This document shows, piece after piece, positions 24,639-32,855 of a stretch of DNA of 64,000 bases; within the stretch, counting starts at the first letter, position 1; each line of letters starts with the position of its first letter. The notes beneath the pieces are model-generated. The model worked only from the letters and a program-made list of their open reading frames with translations, was not told the DNA's origin and did not search any database. The DNA is from [Clostridium] leptum DSM 753 (lineage in GTDB: Bacteria > Bacillota > Clostridia > Oscillospirales > Acutalibacteraceae): contig DS480347.1 in NCBI GenBank assembly GCA_000154345.1, forward strand, positions 62,001-126,000, read 5' to 3'. The position numbers and the translations under genes were made by a program.

Positions 24639-26001
24639 TAGGTTTGGCACGTGGAAAAAAAGAACAGCCGCCGTGTTCATGGCGGTATGCCTCTTAGGAG
24701 CCATGCCTGGCGCTGTTTGGGCGGCGGATACCGCAGATGGGCTGGAGTCCAGCATTTCAGACAGCGAGACCAAAAAGCAGGAGCTTGAGCAGAAAAATGC
24801 GGAGCTGAGCCAGGCGCTGGAGGAAGCGAAGCAAAACGCGGAGGACCAGGAAGCCCTGCACCAGGCGTATCAGGACAAAATCGATGTGCTGGATCAGCAG
24901 ATCGAGGAAGCCTATGCCCAGGTTTCCCAGCTGGATGAGGAAATCAACGACCTTCAATCTCAGATCAGCAACCGGGAGGGCTCAATTGAAAAAAATACGG
25001 AGCTTTTAAAGGAGAGAATCCGGGCCATTTATATGGCGGGAGAAACCTCTACTCTGGATATTATTTTAGGCGCGACGGATTTTAACGACTTTTTGGATAA
25101 GGCGTCTCTTTTGAAAACCATATCCGATCATGATACCAAGCTGATCGAAACCCTTCAGGCGGAGACCTCTAAGCTGGCGCAGGAAAAGAAAACCTATGAC
25201 CAGAAAAAAGAAGAGCTTACCCAGCAGTTGGATGACCTAAACGCGAAAAACGATGAGTTGACCCAGCTCTCCGAGGAAAGCGGCATCAAGCTTTCCCAAT
25301 ACCAGCAGGAGCAGCAGGAAGCGATACAGGGCTTGGATAATAACAGCGCGGAGCTGCAGCAGCTTAACAGCGATATAGAGGCTTATTATGAGGCGCTGCG
25401 GCAGGAGTACGAAAATCAGCAGCAAAGCCAGCAGCCCAGCGAGCCGGACGCTCCTTCCGGCGGCGGGAGTACAGATACGCCCTCCGGCGGTGACGGCGGA
25501 AGCAGCGGAGGCGGAGATACTCCTGCGCCTGCTCCCGAGCCTGACCCGGATCCGGCCCCGGATCCCGCTCCCAGCGGCCCTCATGGCTATACCTGGCCCA
25601 CCCCTGGCTTCTATTGGCTTTCATCCGCCTGGAATGAGGACCGTGATTCCTACAACCACGGAGCTATCGACATCGCGGGCGCGGGAATTTATGGAACGCC
25701 GATCTACGCGGCTCAAAGCGGCACCGTCAGCACCAGCTGGTACAATAACGGCGGCTGGGGCGGCGGCTACGGCACCTACTGCATGATCAACCACGACGCC
25801 CAGGGAGAATACGCCACCCTGTACGCTCATATGAGCCAGATCGTGGTGTCTCCGGGTGAGACGGTTTCAAAAGGACAGATCATCGGCTATGTGGGAAGCA
25901 CCGGCGACAGCTCCGGGCCGCATCTCCATTTGGAGTGCCGGCATTGGGGTGTGAAATATAACCCCTTGATAGAGTATCCGGATGTTCCCGTGTATTATTA
26001 A
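24628..26001 (+). CDS. EnvC-like murein hydrolase activator / M23 peptidase, copy 1
   Basis: A 457-residue secreted protein: signal peptide (cleavage likely after AVWAA), a long coiled coil (about 35-265, Glu/Gln/Lys heptads, with IRAIYMAGETSTLDIILGA in the hinge), a Gly/Pro/Asp/Ser linker, and a C-terminal LytM/M23 domain. Zinc ligands are visible: HGAIDIAG (His, Asp) and GPHLHLE (His-x-His). It may therefore cleave peptide crosslinks itself rather than only activate amidases. The start is TTG at 24628 after GGAGGA, overlapping ftsX by 11 bases. It should be the partner of FtsEX. Confidence 0.93.
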   Translation: MAGNRFGTWKKRTAAVFMAVCLLGAMPGAVWAADTADGLESSISDSETKKQELEQKNAELSQALEEAKQNAEDQEALHQAYQDKIDVLDQQIEEAYAQVSQLDEEINDLQSQISNREGSIEKNTELLKERIRAIYMAGETSTLDIILGATDFNDFLDKASLLKTISDHDTKLIETLQAETSKLAQEKKTYDQKKEELTQQLDDLNAKNDELTQLSEESGIKLSQYQQEQQEAIQGLDNNSAELQQLNSDIEAYYEALRQEYENQQQSQQPSEPDAPSGGGSTDTPSGGDGGSSGGGDTPAPAPEPDPDPAPDPAPSGPHGYTWPTPGFYWLSSAWNEDRDSYNHGAIDIAGAGIYGTPIYAAQSGTVSTSWYNNGGWGGGYGTYCMINHDAQGEYATLYAHMSQIVVSPGETVSKGQIIGYVGSTGDSSGPHLHLECRHWGVKYNPLIEYPDVPVYY

Positions 26002-26023
26002 GGAAATTTTGTGTGATTTCCCG

Positions 26024-26055
26024 GCGGGCCTTGTTGCAGCAAGGCCCGCTTTTTA
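26024..26055 (+). terminator. Terminator between the two EnvC-like genes
   Basis: GCGGGCCTTG (26024-26033) pairs with CAAGGCCCGC (26040-26049), followed by TTTTT. It separates the ftsEX transcript from the second copy. Confidence 0.93.
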
Positions 26056-26109
26056 TGTGGAGATGGAGCGTCATGGCTTGTGGGAATTGTAAACAGTTCA
26101 TTCTTTCCA

Positions 26110-26138
26110 TTGACAAATAGTTACAAAATTGTTATAAT
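26110..26138 (+). promoter_or_regulatory. Consensus sigma-A promoter for the second EnvC-like gene
   Basis: TTGACA (26110-26115), 17 bases, TATAAT (26133-26138): a perfect match to the housekeeping consensus, 32 bases ahead of the ATG. Confidence 0.88.
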
Positions 26139-26170
26139 TATTCCGATCTTGCAATAGGGAGGAACGTCCA

Positions 26171-27349
26171 ATGGCCCATAAAAGGTGGGGAAAATGCCTA
26201 ACCGCGGCGGCGCTGGCCGCGATGATCGCGCTTACTTCCGGGATATCCGCTCCGGCTTGGGCGGAAAGCATTTCTGAATTGGAGTCACAGCAGGAAAGAC
26301 TGCAAACAAGAAGCGGCGAGTTGAACGCGGCGCTGGAAGAAGCAAAGAAAAATACAGAAGAAAAGGAAGCCTTGAAACAGGAATATGAGGATAAAATCAG
26401 CCAGGTTCAAGGACAAATCGATACCTTAAATAACGAAATCCGCACCTTGGATGAAGAGATTGCGCAGAAGCAGAAGGAAATTGAAGGCCCTCAAAAGGAA
26501 ATCGATGAGAATATGGAGCTTTTGAAGCAAAGAATCCGGGCCATTTATATGGCGGGAGAAACCTCCACTTTGGATATTATTCTGGGCGCGGAGGATTTCA
26601 GTGATTTTTTGGACAAGGCATCTCTTTTACAAACCGTAACCTCTCATGATGTGACGCTGATTGAAACCATTCAGCAGCAGCTCAGCGAGATTCAAGAGGA
26701 AAAAGACGAAATTGAGGCGAAAAGGACGGAAGCGGCGGATAAGAAGACCGAGCTGGATGGCCAGCAGGAGGAGCTTACCAGGCTGCTGGAGGAAAACCAG
26801 GTGATTTTGGAGGAGCTTTACGGCGTTCAGCAGGAGGCTCAGGACAAGGTGGATGAAAATGACGCGGAGCTGCAAGCGATCGAGGCGCAGATTTCTGCTT
26901 ATTACACTCCGCAGCAGCCTGCCGGCGGCCAATCACAGGGCCAGACTCCCAACTATAGCGGCGGTGCCTTTGTGTGGCCGGCTCCCGGCTTTTACCTCTT
27001 AACCTCCGAATGGAACGAGGACCGGGGCTCCTATAACCACGGAGCCATTGATATCGCCGGCGGCGGAATCTACGGTACGCCGGTGGTGGCGGCGGCCGAC
27101 GGCACGGTTGTCTTTTCCAGCGCGGGCGGCTGGGGCGGCGGCTACGGCACTTATCTTATGATCGACCATGGCGGCGGCGTTTCCACTCTTTACGCTCATA
27201 TGAGCGGCTTGGCGGTTTCCCAGGGCGCCACTGTGTCTGCGGGCCAGGTGATCGGCTATGTGGGAAGCACCGGTGACAGCTCCGGCCCTCACCTGCACTT
27301 TGAGGTCAGGGAATACGGTACCAAGGTCAATCCGATGAATTATTTTTAA
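26171..27349 (+). CDS. EnvC-like murein hydrolase activator / M23 peptidase, copy 2
   Basis: A 392-residue paralog of the preceding gene with the same layout: signal peptide (ending near SAPAWA), coiled coil (about 35-245), short linker and M23 domain with HGAIDIAG and GPHLHFE zinc ligands. The hinge IRAIYMAGETSTLDIILGA is identical to copy 1, and DNA identity across it is high. Unlike copy 1 it has its own perfect promoter and lacks the acidic Pro/Gly-rich linker. Tandem duplication followed by separate regulation is the simplest reading. Confidence 0.93.
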   Translation: MAHKRWGKCLTAAALAAMIALTSGISAPAWAESISELESQQERLQTRSGELNAALEEAKKNTEEKEALKQEYEDKISQVQGQIDTLNNEIRTLDEEIAQKQKEIEGPQKEIDENMELLKQRIRAIYMAGETSTLDIILGAEDFSDFLDKASLLQTVTSHDVTLIETIQQQLSEIQEEKDEIEAKRTEAADKKTELDGQQEELTRLLEENQVILEELYGVQQEAQDKVDENDAELQAIEAQISAYYTPQQPAGGQSQGQTPNYSGGAFVWPAPGFYLLTSEWNEDRGSYNHGAIDIAGGGIYGTPVVAAADGTVVFSSAGGWGGGYGTYLMIDHGGGVSTLYAHMSGLAVSQGATVSAGQVIGYVGSTGDSSGPHLHFEVREYGTKVNPMNYF

Positions 27350-27370
27350 AAAATCTGTAAAAATAAACAG

Positions 27371-27399
27371 GGCCGGGATAGGGATAACCTATCCCGGCC
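27371..27399 (+). terminator. Hairpin after the second EnvC-like gene
   Basis: GGCCGGGATAGG (27371-27382) pairs perfectly with CCTATCCCGGCC (27388-27399). The T run after it is weak. Confidence 0.7.
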
Positions 27400-27473
27400 T
27401 TGCAGCGGCTGGGCTATGTCGAAAAAAGCCGTCAGTCTTGGGATTTGGTTAAGGTTTATTTACATTTGAAATC

Positions 27474-27502
27474 TTGACATGGCATAAGTTGTTGACTATA
27501 AT
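27474..27502 (+). promoter_or_regulatory. Consensus sigma-A promoter for greA-lysS
   Basis: TTGACA (27474-27479), 17 bases, TATAAT (27497-27502), 48 bases ahead of the greA start. Confidence 0.9.
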
Positions 27503-27550
27503 AGTACTATTGTTTCAAGAATAACTTCACACAAAGGTGGTAGCGGATAT

Positions 27551-28027
27551 ATGGCGGCAAAACAAGTGTTGTTGACAGATGAAGGCTTGCACAATTTGGA
27601 GCAGGAGCTGGAATTTTTAAAAACAGAACGCCGTAAGGAAATCGCCGAGAAAATTAAGGTAGCTCTTTCCTTTGGCGACCTTTCGGAAAACAGCGAGTAC
27701 GATGAGGCGAAAAACGACCAGGCCATGGTGGAGGCTAGAATCGCCGACATCGAAAGTATGCTGAAAAATGTGAAAATCATCGATCAAGATGAGCTTACCA
27801 CAGAATTGATTCATATCGGCTCCAAGGTTCAGGTTAAGGATGTGGAATTCGACGAGGTCTGTACCTATCAGATCGTAGGCTCCAGCGAGGCGGATCCCTC
27901 AAACGGCAGAATTTCTGACGAATCTCCGGTGGGAAAGGGCTTGCTTGGCCATAAGGTTGGCGAAACCGTAGAGATAGAAACTCCGGCCGGCGTCATGCAG
28001 TACGAAATATTAGGAATTTCAAAGTAG
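27551..28027 (+). CDS. greA: Transcription elongation factor GreA
   Basis: Rescues backtracked RNA polymerase by stimulating transcript cleavage. The 158-residue protein has the N-terminal coiled coil with the acidic tip FGDLSENSEYDEAK (near residue 41) that reaches the polymerase active site. The C-terminal FKBP-like domain ends in VGKGLLGHKVGETVEIETPAG. Length is normal. It is the first gene after a perfect promoter; a terminator-like hairpin lies between it and lysS, which may tune lysS expression. Confidence 0.97.
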   Translation: MAAKQVLLTDEGLHNLEQELEFLKTERRKEIAEKIKVALSFGDLSENSEYDEAKNDQAMVEARIADIESMLKNVKIIDQDELTTELIHIGSKVQVKDVEFDEVCTYQIVGSSEADPSNGRISDESPVGKGLLGHKVGETVEIETPAGVMQYEILGISK

Positions 28028-28034
28028 TTCAAAT

Positions 28035-28074
28035 GCGGACAGGGGCGGCGCGTATGCACTCTGTCCGCTTTTTT
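28035..28074 (+). terminator. Terminator-like hairpin between greA and lysS
   Basis: GCGGACAG (28035-28042) pairs with CTGTCCGC (28061-28068), followed by TTTTTT. The lysS start is only 25 bases further on. Confidence 0.8.
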
Positions 28075-28099
28075 AAAATTATAATCGGGAGTTGTCACT

Positions 28100-29611
28100 A
28101 TGAGCGAAGAAAAGACCACAGTGGAAAATAACGGCCAGCAGGAGGCGGAGGACCTAAAGGAACTGCTGCAGATCCGCAGGGACAAGCTGTCCGCTCTTCA
28201 GGAGGCTGGACAAGACCCCTTTGAGATCACAGTCTGTCATCCGGATATTCATGCCGCCGATATTATTGAGCGGTTTGAGGAGCTGGAAAACCAGGACGTA
28301 TGCGTGGCGGGCAGAATTATGAGCTGGCGCGATATGGGAAAGGCCAGCTTTATCGACATCCACGACCGTACCGGCAGAATCCAGGTTTATCTGCGGATCA
28401 ACGATTTAGGCGAGGAGGTATACCGGGGACTGGATAAATGGGACATTGGAGATATCGCCAGCGTAAAGGGATTTGTGTTCCGTACCCGCCGGGGTGAGAT
28501 TTCTATCCATGCGAAAGAAGTGCGCCTGCTTTCCAAATCTTTGCTTCCGCTGCCTGATAAATTTCATGGCCTGACCAATACTGATCTTCGTTACCGCCAG
28601 CGGTATGTGGATTTGATTGTCAACCCCGAGGTTAAGGATACTTTTATCAAGCGCAGCCAGATTATCAAGTCGATCCGGGAGGACTTGGATAACCTGGATT
28701 TTATTGAGGTGGAGACTCCGATTCTGAATACGATCCCGGGGGGAGCGGCGGCGCGGCCCTTTATAACCCACCATAATACGCTGGATATCGATTTGTATTT
28801 GAGAATCGCTCCGGAGCTTTACTTAAAGCGGCTGATTGTCGGCGGTATGGAACGGGTATATGAAATCGGCCGTTTGTTCCGCAATGAGGGAATGGACGTA
28901 AAGCACAACCCGGAATTTACCACCATCGAGCTGTATCAGGCATATACGGATTATAACGGCATGATGGAGCTGACGGAAAATCTGATCCACAGCGCTGCTA
29001 TTAAGGTGTGCGGTACGGAGGAGATTTCCTACGGCGGCCAGCCGGTGAGCCTGGCGCTGCCTTTTAAGCGGGTAACCATGATCGACGCGGTGAAAGAGGC
29101 TACCGGCATCGATTTCGGCGCGTTCCGGGGAGATACGGAGAAAGCCAGGGAAGCGGCGAAAGAGCTCCGCCTGGAGATCAAGGAAAGCGATACCTGGGGC
29201 AATATTTTAAATCTTGCCTTTGAGGAAAAGGTGGAGGACACTCTGATTCAGCCCACCTTTGTATGCGATTATCCTATAGAAGTATCCCCTTTGACTAAGA
29301 AAAAGAAGGGAATGCCGGAGCTGGTAGAACGGTTCGAGCTGTTTATCACAGGAAGAGAATTTGCCAATGCCTATTCCGAGCTGAACGATCCCATTGACCA
29401 GCGGGAGCGGTTCCTGCGTCAGGCGGCTTTGCGGGAGGCCGGGGATGACGAGGCAAATATGCTGGATGAGGATTTCCTTACGGCATTGGAATATGGTATG
29501 GCTCCCACCGGCGGTATGGGAATGGGAATCGACCGGCTGGCAATGCTGCTGACCGACAGTGCCTCCATCCGGGATGTCCTGCTCTTCCCGACGATGAAGC
29601 CATTAGGCTGA
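28100..29611 (+). CDS. lysS: Lysyl-tRNA synthetase, class II
   Basis: Charges tRNA-Lys. The 503-residue protein has an N-terminal OB-fold anticodon-binding domain (DVCVAGRIMSWRDMGKASF, about 75-93) and a class II catalytic core. Motif 2 is RLFRNEGMDVKHNPEFTTIE (near 258). Motif 3 is GGMGMGIDRLAMLLT (near 471). TNTDLRYRQRYVDLI is the typical LysRS connector. Length and motifs are complete. It is the last gene of the conserved block before the accessory region. Confidence 0.97.
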   Translation: MSEEKTTVENNGQQEAEDLKELLQIRRDKLSALQEAGQDPFEITVCHPDIHAADIIERFEELENQDVCVAGRIMSWRDMGKASFIDIHDRTGRIQVYLRINDLGEEVYRGLDKWDIGDIASVKGFVFRTRRGEISIHAKEVRLLSKSLLPLPDKFHGLTNTDLRYRQRYVDLIVNPEVKDTFIKRSQIIKSIREDLDNLDFIEVETPILNTIPGGAAARPFITHHNTLDIDLYLRIAPELYLKRLIVGGMERVYEIGRLFRNEGMDVKHNPEFTTIELYQAYTDYNGMMELTENLIHSAAIKVCGTEEISYGGQPVSLALPFKRVTMIDAVKEATGIDFGAFRGDTEKAREAAKELRLEIKESDTWGNILNLAFEEKVEDTLIQPTFVCDYPIEVSPLTKKKKGMPELVERFELFITGREFANAYSELNDPIDQRERFLRQAALREAGDDEANMLDEDFLTALEYGMAPTGGMGMGIDRLAMLLTDSASIRDVLLFPTMKPLG

Positions 29612-29708
29612 GTAAAGAGGCTTAAAACCTCATAAAATCAAAGCTTTTTGGAATTTTTTCGTGAACGCCAATTTCTGCATGGTCTATATGGAAAAGGGTT
29701 GCTCTTAG

Positions 29709-29753
29709 TTCAAAAGCCGTGTCTTGCAGGTAAAGTAAGACACGGCTTTTGAA
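29709..29753. terminator. Strong hairpin downstream of lysS
   Basis: TTCAAAAGCCGTGTCTT (29709-29725) pairs perfectly over 17 bases with its complement at 29737-29753. The A/T-rich arms could provide a U-tract in either direction. It marks the boundary between the lysS block and the accessory region. Confidence 0.7.
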
Positions 29754-29820
29754 TATACAATATTTTACGGAGTAAAAGAAGTGGTACTTTATTTTTGTTT
29801 TGGATAGATCATCGTACGCA

Positions 29821-29851
29821 GTCCCGCATTTTTTAATGCAGGACCTTTTTT
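29821..29851 (+). terminator. Hairpin with T run before the conjugative-element remnant
   Basis: GTCC-GCATT pairs with AATGC-GGAC around a TTTT loop (29821-29844), followed by CTTTTTTA. It ends 17 bases before the ATG at 29868. Confidence 0.65.
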
Positions 29852-29867
29852 ATTTTGGAGGTGTCTT

Positions 29868-30408
29868 ATGTCAGAATATCAATTAGAAATAAAACAGATC
29901 GTGGATGATCCACGCTGCCGCATCTATCGGCAGTTCGTACAAACCCTTATGAAAGACCGGAGTATTCGCCTTGGCGGCAGCCCCGGCCTTTTTTATTATA
30001 CCGTCCTTTGCAGCTATGCTAATTTTCGCACATCATACAAGCGCATAGACGGCATTAGTTACATTATATATCCCGGTGAGTGGCTGTGCCCGTTCGGTCG
30101 GCGTTTTGCTCACCGAAAACACCGCTTTTGTGGTATATAACTTGGGAGACTCCTTGATGATATGGCAGTACCGGGCGGAGATGCGTACAAAGGCTCTGAT
30201 GCAGACAATCCTTTACCGTGAGTGTCTGCCGGAGCAATACAAACCGGAAGCTGTAAAGGGCTTGCTTTTGGGAGACAGCATGGAATTAGCGGAGGCTATC
30301 CTTACCGGTGACGGCGGCAAACAATATTTTCTCCTTGACGGCAGCTGCGAACATTTTTACTGCATCACCGATGATCGCAAGGGAGAGAAGCTGTTGAAAA
30401 TAATGTGA
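29868..30408 (+). pseudogene. Fused/frameshifted conjugative-element proteins
   Basis: The first frame (29868-30140) begins SEYQLEIKQIVDDPRCRIYR and includes LGGSPGLFYYTVLCSYANFR and IDGISYIIYPGEW, a start I recognise from ICE-encoded proteins. Around 30085 it loses homology, and a different frame takes over, reading SVGVLLTENTAFVVYNLGDS to LLLGDSMELAEAIL (to 30408), which belongs to another ICE protein. This looks like an internal deletion joining two genes out of frame. TGGAGGTG supplies a good ribosome binding site for the first frame. Confidence 0.65.
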
Positions 30409-30704
30409 AGTGCAGAATTGTCCGAAAAGCTGGAAGCCCTTCCGCTGGCGGATTTGTGGTAGAAGGACGAAGGGTTGCTTTAGAAAACGACGCCGTCGAT
30501 GACAACGGCTGTCCTGTTCTTTTTGCCTGCACCTGCGGCCTGCCCCGTATCAAGAGGTTCGATACGGCACTCCGGCTTCAGAGTGGGACAGGCAGGCTCA
30601 TCTGCTTTGATTTCCAGATGGACGCGCTTCGTAAATGCTGTGAAGATAGGGAGCAATTCCAAACGATTGGCTTTAAAAAATGGAAAAGGAGGTTTTGTCC
30701 ATAA
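30405..30704 (+). CDS. Small conjugative-element protein of unknown function
   Basis: A 99-residue frame starting with a GTG that overlaps the previous stop (GTGA). It reads KCRIVRKAGSPSAGGFVVEG, then a compact segment with ACTCGLPRIKRF and GRLICFDFQMDALRKC. It looks complete and continuous, unlike its neighbours, and sits where ICEs of this type carry a small protein upstream of the coupling protein. Function unknown. Confidence 0.5.
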   Translation: MKCRIVRKAGSPSAGGFVVEGRRVALENDAVDDNGCPVLFACTCGLPRIKRFDTALRLQSGTGRLICFDFQMDALRKCCEDREQFQTIGFKKWKRRFCP

Positions 30705-30734
30705 GACGCAAAAGATAGTTTTCGATTCTTTCTG

Positions 30735-31578
30735 GACTGCCGCCGCTTCTTTTTGCCTTACTCTACGGCGGAGGGTACATCGCGCAGTTTATCCGCAACT
30801 ACACCGTATGGAAAAACGCTGGCGGCACACCTGACTATGGAACAGCACCGGAGATGCCGTCTTTTATCCTGTCGGCCAGTTTTGAAGCGCTATTCACTTT
30901 GCCATATGGGACTATCGGCGGCCTCATATGTATCAGTGTGCTGGTGTTGCTCATTATCATGGTTATGCGGATGGAATATGGGGACACTGGAAAATACGAT
31001 AAGGAACGGAATTTTATCTATTTCCCAAAAAGGAACTTACGGAACATCGGGTTTTATGTCTGAAAAGGAAGCGGAGGAAGTGTTGAAACTGACTTCCAGC
31101 CTGAAAAAGCATACCGGCACTATTCTTGGAATATTAGACGGTAAATATGTTTGTGTGCCGGAAGAAAGCCGCCTTAATAAAAATATCGCCGTGTATGGCG
31201 CCGGCGGGTCAATGAAGACCCGAGTACTGTATCAACCGCATTCTTCAGGCTGCCGCACAGGGGGAATCATTGATTATCTGCGATCCGAAATCTTAATTAT
31301 ACGAAACCACCAGCCAATATTTGCGGGAACAAGAATATACTGTCCGCGTTTTTAACCTGGTATCTCCGGAACACTCGGATTCCTGGGCCTGCCTTTCGGA
31401 AATCAAAGGCGATGAGCTGATGACACAGCTTTTTTGTGATGTTATCATTAAAAATACAGGAGATGAAAGGGGAGACCACTTCTGGGACAGCGCAGAAATG
31501 AATCTCCTCAAAGCTTTGGTTTTGTATGTGGAGCAGGGCTCTCCCTGCAACGAAAGAAGCCGCGAAAAACCAGAATGA
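30735..31578 (+). pseudogene. VirD4/TraG-type conjugation coupling ATPase, broken
   Basis: Fragments in three frames join into the N-terminal half of a VirD4-like coupling protein. They are membrane segments (PPLLFALLYGGGYIAQFI and LICISVLVLLIIMVM), then GTYGTSGFMSEKEAEEVL and the Walker A region NIAVYGAGGSMKTR, then DPKS, then TVRVFNLVSPEHSDSW and GDHFWDSAEMNLLKALVLYV. Frameshifts occur near 31010 and 31220, a TAA interrupts DPKS-LYE near 31292, and the protein stops after EQG with the ATPase C-half missing. Confidence 0.8.
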
Positions 31579-31678
31579 AGACATTTCGTTTCAACCAGAA
31601 GCAGCGGAAGATCTGTTGGGGCAAGAAAATTTAGAGACTATCGCCCACACGATTTCCGTGTTCCGGAAAGGCCAGTAA
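31562..31678 (+). pseudogene. C-terminal scrap of an unidentified element protein
   Basis: A frame ending TAA at 31676-31678 reads KNQNEDISFQPEAAEDLLGQ, then ENLETIAHTISVFRKGQ. It has no start of its own and runs out of the broken coupling-protein gene in another frame. It is probably the tail of a separate gene brought in by deletion. I do not recognise the family. Confidence 0.4.
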
Positions 31679-31691
31679 ATAACGGAAACAA

Positions 31692-31733
31692 AAGAGAGAC
31701 GTCCTATCTATCAATAGAACGTCTCTCTTTTTC
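31692..31733. terminator. Bidirectional terminator between the ICE remnant and the nitroreductase operon
   Basis: AAGAGAGACGT (31692-31702) pairs with ACGTCTCTCTT (31719-31729), with T-rich flanks on the plus side. It lies 26 bases from the end of the minus-strand nitroreductase gene. Confidence 0.85.
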
Positions 31734-31758
31734 TTGTAACCCTGTATGCGTGCGTTCA

Positions 31759-32334
31759 TCAGCAAGCGGAGAAAACACGCTTTTCAATTTCTTCTTTGTC
31801 TTTTGGCGCTGGGTCTTCTACAATCCCGCCAAAAGGCATCTCTGCCACCAGCACGTAGTCCTCCGAAAGGTGCAGGAGTTCTTTCACCGCATTGTTGATT
31901 ACCGGATTGTAATGCTGCAGGGAAGCGCCGATGTTTAACTCACGCAGTCCGCTCCAGACAGCAAGCTGCAGCATGGCGCTGGACTGGGACGTCCATACCG
32001 GGAAATTATCCGCATAAAGCGAATATTGTTTCTGAAGCGATTCTACTACTTTCCTGTCGTAGAAATAGAGGATGGTGCCGCTGCCCGCACGGAAGCTGTC
32101 AATTTTTTCTCGGGCAACCTTTCCTTCAAAAACGTCATAGATTTTGTTCCAGAGCTGATCCTGCTTTTCCCCGTGTACGACGGCTACCCGGCTGCTTTTC
32201 ATGTTAAAGGCGTCGGGGACAAGTTCTGTGAGTTCCTTAACCATATCCATCACCCGGTCGATAGCGACGGGCTGTTCTCGGTTGATTGCGTAATAGCTTC
32301 TGCGTGCTTTTAGAGCTTCTGTAATTTTCATCAT
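31759..32334 (-). CDS. Nitroreductase family protein
   Basis: A 191-residue FMN-dependent NAD(P)H oxidoreductase. Family features are the opening MKITEALKARRSYYAINRE (FMN-phosphate binding Arg), then SSAMLQLAVWSGLRELNIGA with the helix near residue 120, and AEMPFGGIVEDPAPKDKEE near the C-terminus. The ATG at 32334 (or the next codon) follows AAAGGA. It is last in an operon with ferredoxins, an ArsR regulator and a 4Fe-4S membrane protein, which may supply its electrons. Substrate unknown. Confidence 0.9.
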   Translation of the reverse strand: MMKITEALKARRSYYAINREQPVAIDRVMDMVKELTELVPDAFNMKSSRVAVVHGEKQDQLWNKIYDVFEGKVAREKIDSFRAGSGTILYFYDRKVVESLQKQYSLYADNFPVWTSQSSAMLQLAVWSGLRELNIGASLQHYNPVINNAVKELLHLSEDYVLVAEMPFGGIVEDPAPKDKEEIEKRVFSAC

Positions 32335-32371
32335 GGGAAGATCCTTTCTAACATCATATATGAACAAGAGA

Positions 32372-32557
32372 CTATACCCTTTCAAACGCGTCCTTGGGAC
32401 AGAATTTCATGCACTTGCCGCAGACAATGCACTTTTCCTTATCAATCTCCGGCAGCGAGTAAATGTCCTTTTGTGAAATAGCCCCTTTGGGACAGACCGC
32501 GATAGACGGGCAGCGGTGGTTCTGCGGGCATTTTTGTGGATTGACTGTGATTTTCAT
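32372..32557 (-). CDS. Small ferredoxin-like 4Fe-4S protein
   Basis: A 61-residue protein. The C-terminal half has a standard 4Fe-4S motif, CIVCGKCMKFCP, while the N-terminal half keeps only part of a second one (KCPQNHRCPSIAVCPKGAIS, with altered spacing). It probably carries electrons for the nitroreductase encoded 37 bases downstream. It follows the ArsR gene by 4 bases and is clearly in the same operon. Confidence 0.9.
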   Translation of the reverse strand: MKITVNPQKCPQNHRCPSIAVCPKGAISQKDIYSLPEIDKEKCIVCGKCMKFCPKDAFERV

Positions 32558-32561
32558 AGTT

Positions 32562-32855
32562 TTACTCTCCTTCTTCTTTGCAGTATTCCTTTTTGATGGC
32601 TTCTATCAGGGCGATCACCCGTTCATCTTCAATCCAGTAAAACACATTCATGCCCTGCTTTTCGGAACTGAGGATACCAGCTATCTTCATCTGGTTTAAG
32701 TGCTGGGACAGAGCGGAAGCGGTGATGTTCGGCGTATATTGATGAATCTTACCGACGGTAAGCCGCCCTTTGAGCAGCGCGCATAAAATCAGCAGCCGAT
32801 GTTCATTCGCCAGAAGCTTCAGCAGCTCCGCTATTTTCTTTGCCTGTTCTTCCAT
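32562..32855 (-). CDS. ArsR family transcriptional regulator
   Basis: A 97-residue winged-helix repressor. It contains LLKLLANEHRLLILCALL (typical ArsR entry), the recognition helix region ITASALSQHLNQMKIAGIL, and a beta wing EKQGMNVFYWIED. Metal-binding CVC of classical ArsR is absent; only one Cys is visible, so it may sense redox state or another signal. Its start overlaps the end of the upstream membrane protein gene by 53 bases. It likely autoregulates the operon promoter at 33697-33725, where TAATATATTA overlaps the -10. Confidence 0.9.
   Translation of the reverse strand: MEEQAKKIAELLKLLANEHRLLILCALLKGRLTVGKIHQYTPNITASALSQHLNQMKIAGILSSEKQGMNVFYWIEDERVIALIEAIKKEYCKEEGE

Larger units (their letters stand above)
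29868..31678 (+). mobile_element. Remnant of an integrative and conjugative element
   Basis: A 1.8-kb block of fragments typical of Tn1549/CTn-like conjugative elements of gut Bacillota: a small conserved element protein fused to another, a 99-residue protein, and a VirD4/TraG coupling protein carrying frameshifts and a nonsense codon. No relaxase, integrase or attachment site is seen, so it cannot move. It follows lysS and hairpins and ends at a strong terminator (31692-31733). Confidence 0.75.
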
